The notes below the pieces were generated by a model that was given only the letters and a program-made list of their open reading frames with translations, was not told the DNA's origin and made no database searches. The translations under genes were made by a program, and so were the position numbers. From contig JAQBQH010000396.1 of assembly GCA_028287105.1 (NCBI GenBank), forward strand, positions 1 through 38,482: a stretch of 38,482 nucleotides of DNA, given 5' to 3'. The DNA comes from Myxococcales bacterium (lineage in GTDB: Bacteria > Myxococcota_A > Polyangia > Palsa-1104). Positions 19,395 through 26,844 of the stretch are shown one piece after another. Position 1 is the stretch's first letter; each line of letters opens with the position of its first letter.

Positions 19395-20116
19395 CGATTG
19401 CGCTGACGCTGGCGGCCGGCTGCGCGTCGTCGCAACCGCCGCCGGTGCGTCTTGCCGTTCACGTCGATACCCTCGTTCCCGAAAAAGTGGCGCAGTTCGA
19501 AGCGGCGCGGCTGTCGTTCGCGCAGCTCCTCCGCGCGCGCGGGCTGAGCGATCGACGCGGGCTCTATCTGAAGATCGGGGCGCACACCTATTACTCGGTG
19601 CTGTCGTTCGGTCGGTTCGCGGAGCTCGATCGCGTGCGCGCCGATCGCGTGCGCGCGCTCGCGAAGATCGACAAGTCGCTGACCGACGAGTACGACCGGC
19701 TCAGCGACGACGGGCTGACCTTCCCGCACGCGAGCGAGATCTGGAGCGAGGCGCCGGGACTGTCGTATCTGCCGACGGGCAGGCGGCTGACCGAGGCGGT
19801 GCAGGTGGTGATCGAGGACGTCAAGCCGACGGCGGACTACGAGGCGGCGTGGAAGCCGATCGCCGAGGCGCTGAAGAAGGCGCAGTATCCGGTCGAGCGG
19901 CGCACCTACTTCAGTAGCTACGGATCGGGGCGCACGCTGTCGTTCTGGCTGGCGCCGTCGGTGGCGGTGGTGAAGGCGGCGCCGACGTTGCTGCAGGCGG
20001 TGAGCAGCGTGGTCGGGGCGGAGAAAGCGACGGCGCTGCTCGACGCGTGGCGCGCTTGCGTCACGTCATCGCAGGAGCTCGACGTCGAGGCGCGCCCGGA
20101 GATGTCGGCGTACTAG
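19370..20116 (+). CDS. putative lipoprotein of unknown function
   Basis: 248 aa from GTG 19370, inside the 3' end of the SPFH gene (25-bp overlap, different frame). The GTG start gives a good lipoprotein leader: positively charged RSQAGR, hydrophobic IAIALTLAAGC, lipobox A-A-G-C. Other in-frame starts further upstream give an unlikely N terminus. The mature part is alpha/beta, with VRLAVHVDTLVPEKVAQFEAARLSFAQLLRARG and YYSVLSFGRFAELDRVR. This faintly resembles ABM/NIPSNAP-like ferredoxin-fold repeats, with a second half starting VQVVIEDVKPTADYEAAWKPIAEAL that echoes the first. Function unknown. Likely co-transcribed with the SPFH gene. Confidence 0.65.
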   Translation: MRSQAGRIAIALTLAAGCASSQPPPVRLAVHVDTLVPEKVAQFEAARLSFAQLLRARGLSDRRGLYLKIGAHTYYSVLSFGRFAELDRVRADRVRALAKIDKSLTDEYDRLSDDGLTFPHASEIWSEAPGLSYLPTGRRLTEAVQVVIEDVKPTADYEAAWKPIAEALKKAQYPVERRTYFSSYGSGRTLSFWLAPSVAVVKAAPTLLQAVSSVVGAEKATALLDAWRACVTSSQELDVEARPEMSAY

Positions 20117-20165
20117 CAGCGCACGCCGGCCGCCACCGAGATGGCGACGAAGGTCGCCGCGAACG

Positions 20166-20804
20166 TCATGAGTGCATCATCGGCAGGACATCTTTGATGC
20201 CCGAGATGACGAACTCGACGGAGATCGCGGCCAGGATGAGCCCCATGACGCGCATGACCACGTTCATGAACGTCTTGGACAGCCGCTGCTCGAGCCAGCC
20301 CGCCCCGCGCAAGACCAACCAGGTGATGAGCGTGGTCAAGAGGATCGAGGCGAACACCGGAATCGTGTAGACGAACTGCTGGTGCTTCGACATGAGCACC
20401 ATCACCGTCGCGATCGAGCCGGGGCCCGAGAGCAGCGGGATGGCGAGCGGGATGATGGCGACGTCCGCTTTCTCGATGCCCTCCTGCTCCTCCTCGGGCG
20501 TCGAGCGGGTGCGCGACTGGCGCGCCTGCATCATGTCGAGCGCGACGAGGAAGAGCAGCACGCCACCGGCGATCTTGAAGGCGCCGAGCGTGATGCCGAA
20601 GAAGCGGAAGATGAGCGTGCCGGCCGCGGCGAAGACGGTGAGCGTGATGCCGCAGGTGATGGCGGCGCGCAACGCGGTGGCGCGCTTCTGGGCGCGCGAC
20701 TCGTTGGCGGTCATCGCCAGGAAGATCGGCAAGACGGCGAAGGGGTCGACCACGAAAAAGATCGCCGAAAAAGCGACCAGGCCGAATGTGAGGACGTCGC
20801 GCAT
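20166..20804 (-). CDS. MarC family integral membrane protein
   Basis: 212 aa with six hydrophobic segments. It begins LTFGLVAFSAIFFVVDPFAVLPIFLAMT, and IIPLAIPLLSGPGSIATVMVL in the second half is the hallmark 'PLA.PL..GPG.I' of the MarC/UPF0056 family (YhgN, YchE). The central cytoplasmic loop is charged (QSRTRSTPEEEQEGIEKAD). Despite the name, a role in multiple antibiotic resistance is not established and the substrate is unknown. Monocistronic, convergent with the lipoprotein and SPFH genes on the plus strand (about 50 bp between). Confidence 0.9.
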   Translation of the reverse strand: MRDVLTFGLVAFSAIFFVVDPFAVLPIFLAMTANESRAQKRATALRAAITCGITLTVFAAAGTLIFRFFGITLGAFKIAGGVLLFLVALDMMQARQSRTRSTPEEEQEGIEKADVAIIPLAIPLLSGPGSIATVMVLMSKHQQFVYTIPVFASILLTTLITWLVLRGAGWLEQRLSKTFMNVVMRVMGLILAAISVEFVISGIKDVLPMMHS

Positions 20805-20827
20805 GCCGCCGAAACGGCAAGTTTACA

Positions 20828-21838
20828 CTAGTTCATCAGCGTCGGCGCACCGACGGCAGCGCCGAGTCGTTCGATGATCGCGGGGGCGACGCCGAGACGG
20901 GTGCGGAGCTGATCCCAGGCCTCCGGCGAGAGCAGCGCGTGGTCGTTGTCGCCGAGGGTGGCGCGGAGGCGGTCGAGCGCTTCGGGGATGACGGCGCGGG
21001 CTGTCACGGACACTACACCGTCGACGCCGCCCCAATTGGCGACGAGCACCGCGGTCCCCGGACGGAGGCCGCGCCAGCGCGCGGCGACCAGATCTTCGAG
21101 GTAGCAGCGGCTCTCGTATTCGACGACGATGGCGCCGAAGCCGGGGCGCGGGCGGATGCGCGAGGCGCGCGCCAGCTCGGAGCGCACCAGCGCGCGGGTT
21201 CGCTTCAATAGCTGGCCCGGCACGCTCTCGACGAAGCGACGCGGATCGAGCGCCGCCGAGAGCATCTCGAGCGCCATGAGCGACTCCGACGCCGGGTCGG
21301 GGCCGCGGGCGCCGGCATCGAGTAGCTCGGCGATGTCTCGTAGCTCGTCGCGCGAGTGGCGGCCGAGGGCGCGCTCCACCAGCACATGCGGCACGTCGTC
21401 GTCGACGAGGCCGACGGCGGCGCACCAGGTCGAGTCGCCGAGGTGTACCAGCGTCTCGGCCAGGCGGTAGGCGCGCGCGGCCAGCGGGTCTCCCGAGGCG
21501 GCGTCGATCTCGAGCTGCGGCTTGTCGTCGTAGAGCGGACGCGTGACGCCGAGCCCGACGAAGAGGAGCGCCGGAGTGTCCGACAGCCACGTGCGCCAGG
21601 CCGGCGAATCGACGCGCTCGCCGTAGCTGAGGACGGTCATCCCGGCGACGAAGACGTTGGCGCGACGCATGGCCCTGGCCAGGAGCGCTCCTGCCGCCAC
21701 GCCTGCCGGGCCCGCGGCGCACACGAGGTGCACGCCGGTATCGGCGATGGCGCGCATGAAACCCTGGAACTCGATCTCGTCTCGACGCTGCACGTCGCGC
21801 GGTCGGTGCAAGCGTCGATCCGCCGGGTTTACCTGCAT
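20828..21838 (-). CDS. uncharacterised protein, possibly a degenerate DHH/RecJ-like phosphoesterase
   Basis: 336 aa from ATG 21838; an upstream in-frame ATG at 21955 adds a low-quality Arg/Pro-rich stretch. Order of elements: VHLVCAAGPAGVAAGALLARAMRRANVFVAGMTVLSY, TPALLFVGLGVTRPLYDD, STWCAAVGLVDDDVPH, a helical middle, then GFGAIVVEYESRCYLEDLVAARWRGLRPGTAVLVANWGGVDGVVSVTARA. This resembles the layout of DHH-DHHA1 (RecJ/NrnA) proteins, with the last part like the substrate-binding DHHA1 domain. The metal-binding 'H.D.DG' and 'DHH' motifs are not present. If the relation is right it is a pseudoenzyme or an RNA/DNA-binding relative. Weak inference; it could be a separate family. Confidence 0.55.
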   Translation of the reverse strand: MQVNPADRRLHRPRDVQRRDEIEFQGFMRAIADTGVHLVCAAGPAGVAAGALLARAMRRANVFVAGMTVLSYGERVDSPAWRTWLSDTPALLFVGLGVTRPLYDDKPQLEIDAASGDPLAARAYRLAETLVHLGDSTWCAAVGLVDDDVPHVLVERALGRHSRDELRDIAELLDAGARGPDPASESLMALEMLSAALDPRRFVESVPGQLLKRTRALVRSELARASRIRPRPGFGAIVVEYESRCYLEDLVAARWRGLRPGTAVLVANWGGVDGVVSVTARAVIPEALDRLRATLGDNDHALLSPEAWDQLRTRLGVAPAIIERLGAAVGAPTLMN

Positions 21839-21851
21839 TTGAGGAGCTGCG

Positions 21852-21878
21852 GTTCCACGAATTGGAACGACTGTTCCA
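21852..21878. promoter_or_regulatory. inverted repeat GTTCCA-5nt-TGGAAC plus extra half-site
   Basis: In the 128-bp gap between two divergent genes, GTTCCA (21852-21857) and TGGAAC (21863-21868) form a perfect 6-bp inverted repeat. Another GTTCCACG follows at 21873-21880. A dimeric regulator site controlling both genes is plausible. It resembles a parS of the GTTCCACGTGGAAC type but with extra bases in the centre, so parS is unlikely. Confidence 0.4.
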
Positions 21879-21966
21879 CGCGTGGCGCAGGGCGGCGGTA
21901 GATGCCCGCCGTCGCTGCAGCGCGTCGGGTGACGACCCTGGCACGAAGCTGGCACGAGGTGCGGCC

Positions 21967-22257
21967 ATGTCGTCCACCATCCGCATCGCCGAAGTGCACG
22001 AGCTCCCGCCGGGCAAGGGGAAGGTGGTCGAGGTCGCCGGCCGCTCGTTCACCATCTACAACCGCGACGGGCGCTTCTTCGCCTCGACCTCGCACGCGCA
22101 GCGGCGCACGCCGTTGGGCGGCGACACCAGCCACACCTGCACGCACGGTGGGCTCGAGTTCGACGTGTGGATGGAGGATTCGCCCGCGCGACTGCTCGAC
22201 GAGGCTCGCTGCAACATCCGCGTCGTAGACGACGCGGTCTATCTGATCGTCACCTAG
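21967..22257 (+). CDS. Rieske-like small protein without intact cluster ligands
   Basis: 96 aa from ATG 21967. The order GKGKVVEVAGRSFTIYNRDGRFFAS then HTCTHGGLEFDVWMED and RLLDEARCNIRVVDDAVYLI is that of small Rieske ferredoxins (NirD/BphA3 type: 'HG..FD' followed by a short strand ladder). The [2Fe-2S] motif needs CxH and CxxH. Here the sites read T41-S-H43 and T57-C58-T-H60, so both histidines are kept, the first cysteine is Thr and the second is displaced by one. It probably cannot bind a normal cluster. Upstream readings add an Arg-rich stretch without support. Confidence 0.7.
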   Translation: MSSTIRIAEVHELPPGKGKVVEVAGRSFTIYNRDGRFFASTSHAQRRTPLGGDTSHTCTHGGLEFDVWMEDSPARLLDEARCNIRVVDDAVYLIVT

Positions 22258-22269
22258 CGGCGCGCGCCG

Positions 22270-22548
22270 CTAGGCCAGCGCCGCGGTCAGCTCGCGCTGA
22301 ATGCGGTCCAGGATCTTGCCCTTCATCGGCAAGAGCGCGAACGATAGATCGAGCATCACGGCGACCTTGTCGGCGGCGACCTTGATCGTACCCGAGACGC
22401 CCGTGCGCTTCAGCGTGGCCTCCACGTCGGAGGTCCACTTGGCGTCGATGCCGTACTTCGCGGAGAGGCGATTCGCCAGCTCCTCCAGCCGCTTCCTGAC
22501 CTCGTCGAGGGGGAGAGAGTGCGCTTGCTCGATGTTCAGCTTGGCCAT
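22270..22548 (-). CDS. polyhydroxyalkanoic acid system (PHA_gran_rgn) family protein
   Basis: 92 aa. LNIEQAHSLPLDEVRKRLEELANRLSAKYGIDAKWTSDVEATLKRTGVSGTIKV, then LSFALLPMKGKILDRIQRELTAALA, matches the small PHA_gran_rgn family ('H.L...EA..R.......L...Y......W....F...G..G.I.V', ending in 'I......L'). Members lie near PHA genes or stand alone; the function is not established. No PHA synthase is in this window. It is convergent with the Rieske-like gene and divergent from selD. Confidence 0.85.
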   Translation of the reverse strand: MAKLNIEQAHSLPLDEVRKRLEELANRLSAKYGIDAKWTSDVEATLKRTGVSGTIKVAADKVAVMLDLSFALLPMKGKILDRIQRELTAALA

Positions 22549-22585
22549 TGACGCTCCATATCATGTGCTAGCTTACGCGGTCGAG

Positions 22586-23614
22586 ATGAGACTCACACAG
22601 TTCGCCAGCTCGGGCGGTTGAGCGGCGAAAGTAGGTCCGGGCGACCTACGAGCGATCATGGCGCAATTACAGCAGCCGGCGCATGCCTCGCTGCTGGTCG
22701 GCACGGAGACGTCCGACGACGCGGGCGTGTATCGATTGAACGACCGACAAGCCATCGTGGTCACCGCCGACTTCATCACGCCGCCGTCCGACGACGCGCG
22801 GCTCTACGGGCAGATCGCCGCGGCCAACGCGCTCAGCGACGTGTACGCGATGGGCGGACGGCCGCTGACGGCGCTGGCGCTGTGCATGTTCCCCAAGGCG
22901 CTGGAGTCCGCGGCAGCGACGGAGATCCTCGCCGGCGGGCAGGACAAGGTGGGCGAGGCCGGTGCGTTCGTCCTCGGCGGCCACACGGTGCGCGGCGAGG
23001 AGCTCTTCTATGGGCTCTCGGTGACGGGCGTCGTCGATCCGGCGATGATCGTGCGCAATGTCGGCGCGCGACCCGGCGACGCGCTCATCCTGACCAAGCC
23101 GCTCGGCTCGGGGCTGATCATCAACGGTCTGCGCAAGGGCGCCATCAGCGACGAGGACGCGCGCCCGACGCTGGAGGTGCTGGCGCGGCTCAATCGCGCC
23201 GCGGCCGAGGTGGCGACGGCGATGCTGCCGGCGGTGCACGCGATGACGGACGTGACCGGCTTCGGCCTGGTCGGACACGCGCTCGGCATGGCGGCCGGCG
23301 TGTCGCTCCGCGTCGATTTGCCCTCGCTGCCGCTCTATGCGCGCGTGTGCGAGATGGTCGAGGCCGGCGTCACGACCGGGTCGACGAAGCCCAACCGGGC
23401 GCACGGCGCGTCGCGGCTGCGCGGCACGCTGTCGAAGTTCTGGGACGAATTGGTTCATGATCCGCAAACGTCGGGTGGCTTGCTCATTGCCGTCGACGGC
23501 GCCGTGGCCGGCGAGCTGTTGACGCGGCTGCACGTCGCCGGCGTCGAGCATGCCGCGCGCATCGGTGAAGTAGTCGCTGCCGATCAACCGTTCCTCGAGA
23601 TGCGAGGTGAATGA
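22586..23614 (+). CDS. selD: selenide, water dikinase with selenocysteine (in-frame TGA at codon 12)
   Basis: 342 aa when TGA 22619-22621 is read as Sec. SelD makes selenophosphate from selenide and ATP for Sec-tRNA synthesis. The N terminus reads MRLTQFASSGG-U-AAK, matching the family pattern 'LT....GxG(C/U)xxK' with the catalytic Cys/Sec and lysine, and continues in frame into SLLVGTETSDDAGVYRL. Also seen: VVTADFITPPSDD..LYGQIAAANALSDVYAMGG, GHTVRGEELFYGLSVTG, MTDVTGFGLVGHA and DPQTSGGLLI. A start at ATG 22658 (318 aa) would delete the catalytic site. The SECIS-like hairpin at 22631-22649 supports recoding. The 3' end overlaps the next gene (ATGA). Confidence 0.93.
22631..22649 (+). promoter_or_regulatory. 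bacterial SECIS-like hairpin of selD
   Basis: GTAGGTC (22631-22637), loop CGGGC (22638-22642), GACCTAC (22643-22649): a perfect 7-bp stem with a 5-nt loop. The apical loop begins 16 nt after the TGA and has G as its second base, which fits the described bacterial SECIS rules (loop G in the first two positions, 16-37 nt from UGA). It would recruit SelB with Sec-tRNA at codon 12. Confidence 0.8.
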
Positions 23615-24015
23615 TGGCGTTGGTGTTCAAAGAGCTGCACAAACCGAAGTCCCCCGACATGCTGAACGACGAGTGGATGCTGCTCGAGAACACCGGGCCG
23701 AACGTCGTGGCCGTCCACAAGGGTGACCTCACCGTCGCACGGCGCGCGACCGATCGGCCGCACCCGCTCGGCACGCTCGATCCCGGCTTCATCCTGCAGC
23801 CGAAGGAGCAGATTCGGCTGGTGACGGGGACGCCGTCGAAGAAGGCGCAAGGCGCGCCGCCCGACGAGAAGGAAGTGAAGAACTATCATCTCTTCCTGAA
23901 GGAGGCAGTGTTGAAGGCGCCGGGCGTGGTGGTGCGGGTCGCCATCAAGCAGCAGGAGCTCGCGCGCGCGGTGTTCGCGCCTGGCAAAAAGGGCGGGATC
24001 GAAGAAGCGGAGTAG
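23611..24015 (+). CDS. lamin-tail-like (LTD) small protein
   Basis: 134 aa from ATG 23611 (a second ATG follows at 23614), overlapping the selD stop by 4 nt and ending 1 nt before uvrA. LNDEWMLLENTGPNVVAVHKGDLTVA, then GTLDPGFILQPKEQIRLVTG, resembles the Ig-like lamin tail domain ('DEW..L.N.G...v.L.GW.L........L.PG....l.tG'). The Lys-rich VKNYHLFLKEAVLKAPGVVVRVAIKQQELARAVF supplies the last strands. No signal peptide. Role unknown. The tight packing suggests an operon of selD, this gene and uvrA. Confidence 0.6.
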   Translation: MMALVFKELHKPKSPDMLNDEWMLLENTGPNVVAVHKGDLTVARRATDRPHPLGTLDPGFILQPKEQIRLVTGTPSKKAQGAPPDEKEVKNYHLFLKEAVLKAPGVVVRVAIKQQELARAVFAPGKKGGIEEAE

Positions 24016-24016
24016 G

Positions 24017-26812
24017 GTGGCGCAAGAGATCCACATCGAGGGCGCACGCACGCACAACCTGAAGAATGTGCACGTCGCCATTCCGCGCGGCGTCATGACG
24101 GTGGTGACGGGCGTCAGCGGCTCGGGTAAGTCGTCGCTGGCGTTCGACACGCTGTACGCAGAAGGGCAGCGCCGCTACGTCGAGTCGATGTCGACCTATG
24201 CGCGGCAGTTCCTCGAGCGCATGCAGCGCCCCGACGTCGACAGCGTCACCGGCGTACCGCCGTCCATCGCCATCGAGCAGCGCAACGGAGTGCGCAACGC
24301 GCGCTCGACGGTGGGGACGGTCACCGAGATCAGCGACTACCTGCGGCTCCTTTACGCGCGCGTCGGCGAGGTGCACTGCCCGAAGTGCGACGTCAAGGTC
24401 GCACGCGACACCGCGCAGGTGGCGGCCGACCGCGTCCTGGCCGACGCCGATGGTCAGCGCGTGCACGTGGTGGCGCGCTCCTCGATTGCGCTGCCGGAGC
24501 TGTTGCGCAATGGCTACCACCGCCTGTTCGTCGACGGAAAAATCGTCGAGATCGAGTCGCTCGACACGGCGCAGATGCGCTCGCTGCCGCTGTGCATCGA
24601 TCGCATGAAGATCGCGCTCGACGATCGCGGCCGGCTGGCCGACGCGCTCTACTCGGCGTTCGCGCTCGGCGGTGGGCGCGCCGAGGTGCACGTCGAGGGC
24701 GGCGCGGTTCACAAGTTCGACGAAGGCTTCTCGTGCAGCGAATGCGGCACGGCGCTGCGCGCGCCCGAGCCGGCGCTGTTCTCGTACAACTCGCCGCTCG
24801 GGGCGTGCGAGACCTGCCAGGGCTTCGGGCGCGTCATCGGCATCGATCTGGAGAAGGTCGTCCCCGACGGGCGCAAGACGCTCGCCGAGGGCGCCATCGC
24901 GCTGTTTCAGACCAAGTCGAACCTCGAGTGTCAGGACGATCTGAAGAAGCTGTCGAAGAAGCATCGGGTGCGGCTCGACGTGCCGTGGTGTGAGCTCGAC
25001 GAGCGCGAGCGGCGCTGGGTCATCGACGGCGATCACGGCTATCAGGCGGGCGGGTGGCGGCGCGGCCAGTGGTACGGCGTGCGCGGGCTGTGGAAGTATC
25101 TGGAGACCAAGAAGTACAAGATGCACGTGCGCGTGCTGCTGGCGCGCTACCGCGGCTACGACGAGTGCCCCGATTGCAAGGGGACGCGCCTGCGTCAGGA
25201 GGCGCTCGCGGTGCGCGTGGGCGAGCGCACCATCGCCGAGCTGGAGTCGATGCCGGTCGGCGAGCTGCCCGCGTTTCTCGACGGGCTCGCACTGCGCAAG
25301 CAGGCGCGCGCGACGGCGGCGCCGATCTTGCGCGAGCTGGAGTCGCGGCTTTCGTATCTCGAGGAGGTCGGCGTCGGCTACCTCTCGCTCATTCGTCAGG
25401 CGCGCACGCTCTCGGGCGGAGAGGCGCAGCGCATCGCGCTGGCCTCGGCGCTCGGTGCGCAGCTTACCGGCACGCTCTACGTCCTCGACGAGCCGTCGGT
25501 GGGGCTGCACCCGCGCGACACCCACCGCCTGATCCGCGTGCTCAAGAAGCTGGTGGCGCGCGGCAACACCGTCGTCGTCGTCGAGCATGACGCCGACATC
25601 ATGCGCGAGGCCGACTGGGTCCTCGATCTCGGGCCCGGCGCCGGCGCGCGCGGCGGCGAGCTGGTCTTTGCCGGCCGCTACGAGGAGCTCGTACGGTCGC
25701 GCGCCGAAGGTAGCTCGACGGCGCAGTTCCTGCGCGGGCGCGAGCGGCCGCAGGGTCCCATCTCGTCGGCGCACGCGCGCGGGGAAGAGCCGTCGTGGCT
25801 GACCATTCACGGCGCGCGCGCGCACAACTTGAAGGGCGTCGACGTGACGCTGCCAATCGGGCGCTTCTCTTGCCTGACCGGCGTCAGCGGCTCGGGCAAG
25901 TCGTCGCTCCTCGTCGACGTCTTGTACGGCAACGCCCAGCGCATGCGCGGCCAGCCGGTCGACTTCGTCGGCGGCTGCGCAAAGGTCGAGGGGCTCGGCG
26001 CGTTCAGCGACGTGATCCTCGTCGATCAGTCGCCGCTGGCCCGCTCCTCGCGCTCGAATCCCGCGACCTACCTGAAGGCGATGGACGAGCTGCGCCAGCG
26101 CTTCTCCAAGTGCACCGAAGCCGAGCGTCTCGGTCTGACCGCGGGCGCCTTCTCGTTCAACGTCAGCGCCGAGAAGGGCGGCGGGCGCTGCGAGGTCTGC
26201 TGCGGCCACGGCACCGTCACGCTCGAGATGCACTTTTTGGCCGACGTCACCGTCAGCTGCGACGCCTGCGACGGCCGCCGCTTCGGCGACAAGGTCCTCG
26301 GCGTCAAATGGAAGGGCCTCTCGATCCTCGACTGTCTCGAGCTCACCGTCGACGAGGCGCTCGACCGCTTCGCCGGCGACAAGAAGCTGGTCGCGCGCCT
26401 GACGCCGTTTCGCGACGTCGGTCTCGGCTACCTCAAGCTCGGTCAGCCGACCGCGACGCTCTCCGGCGGCGAGTCCCAGCGTATCAAGCTCGCCGGCCAT
26501 CTCACGCCGGGCGCCGGTCCGACGCTCTTCCTCCTCGACGAGCCGACCACCGGGCTCCACGGCAGCGACGTCGAGGTGCTGCTCGGCGCGCTCGGTAAAT
26601 TGCTCGACGCCGGCCACACCGTCGTCGCCATCGAGCACAACCTCGACTTCATCCGGCGCGCCGATTGGCTCGTCGACCTCGGTCCCGAAGGCGGTGTCGG
26701 CGGCGGCGAGCTGGTCTGCGCCGGCACGCCCGACGAAGTGGCCGCCTGCCGCGCCTCGCACACGGGCCGGGCGTTGGCGGCGCTGACGCGCACCGAGCGG
26801 CGCCGCGGCTAA
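24017..26812 (+). CDS. uvrA: excinuclease ABC subunit A family protein (UvrA or UvrA paralogue)
   Basis: 931 aa, GTG start. UvrA is the damage-sensing ABC ATPase of nucleotide excision repair. Both ATPase halves are present: Walker A VTGVSGSGKSSLAFDTLYAEGQRRYVESMS and LTGVSGSGKSSLLVDVLY; signatures TLSGGEAQRIALASALG and TLSGGESQRIKLAGHL; Walker B LYVLDEPSVGLHPRD and LFLLDEPTTGLHGSD. Zinc modules are at CSECG..CETCQGFG and CEVCCGHG..CDACDG. The segment between 'CPKCDVKV' and the first zinc module (UvrB-binding region) is shorter than in E. coli UvrA. YLETKKYKMHVRVLLARYRGYDECPDCKGTRL is typical of a UvrA subclass that often coexists with a standard UvrA. The stop lies in a dispersed decamer. 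Confidence 0.88.
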   Translation: MAQEIHIEGARTHNLKNVHVAIPRGVMTVVTGVSGSGKSSLAFDTLYAEGQRRYVESMSTYARQFLERMQRPDVDSVTGVPPSIAIEQRNGVRNARSTVGTVTEISDYLRLLYARVGEVHCPKCDVKVARDTAQVAADRVLADADGQRVHVVARSSIALPELLRNGYHRLFVDGKIVEIESLDTAQMRSLPLCIDRMKIALDDRGRLADALYSAFALGGGRAEVHVEGGAVHKFDEGFSCSECGTALRAPEPALFSYNSPLGACETCQGFGRVIGIDLEKVVPDGRKTLAEGAIALFQTKSNLECQDDLKKLSKKHRVRLDVPWCELDERERRWVIDGDHGYQAGGWRRGQWYGVRGLWKYLETKKYKMHVRVLLARYRGYDECPDCKGTRLRQEALAVRVGERTIAELESMPVGELPAFLDGLALRKQARATAAPILRELESRLSYLEEVGVGYLSLIRQARTLSGGEAQRIALASALGAQLTGTLYVLDEPSVGLHPRDTHRLIRVLKKLVARGNTVVVVEHDADIMREADWVLDLGPGAGARGGELVFAGRYEELVRSRAEGSSTAQFLRGRERPQGPISSAHARGEEPSWLTIHGARAHNLKGVDVTLPIGRFSCLTGVSGSGKSSLLVDVLYGNAQRMRGQPVDFVGGCAKVEGLGAFSDVILVDQSPLARSSRSNPATYLKAMDELRQRFSKCTEAERLGLTAGAFSFNVSAEKGGGRCEVCCGHGTVTLEMHFLADVTVSCDACDGRRFGDKVLGVKWKGLSILDCLELTVDEALDRFAGDKKLVARLTPFRDVGLGYLKLGQPTATLSGGESQRIKLAGHLTPGAGPTLFLLDEPTTGLHGSDVEVLLGALGKLLDAGHTVVAIEHNLDFIRRADWLVDLGPEGGVGGGELVCAGTPDEVAACRASHTGRALAALTRTERRRG

Positions 26813-26817
26813 CGGCT
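26808..26817 (-). repeat. decamer repeat AGCCGTTAGC at the uvrA 3' end
   Basis: GCTAACGGCT on the plus strand, the exact reverse complement of the dnaN-recF decamer, includes the uvrA stop codon. It lies in the short gap between the convergent uvrA and kinase genes. Confidence 0.5.
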
Positions 26818-26844
26818 GGCCGCTTTAGTGAGCGAGCTCGTCGC

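Noticed and set aside
21852-21868. parS site of the GTTCCACGTGGAAC type
   Set aside because: The half-sites are separated by extra bases, so ParB spacing would be wrong; called only an inverted repeat.
22658-23614. selD started at ATG 22658
   Set aside because: Removes the catalytic U/C-x-x-K segment, which is present in frame upstream across the TGA.
23945-26761. Very long open frame on the minus strand opposite uvrA (938 aa)
   Set aside because: Arg/Asp/Leu/Val-rich composition typical of the complement of a GC-rich gene; the plus strand encodes an unmistakable UvrA.
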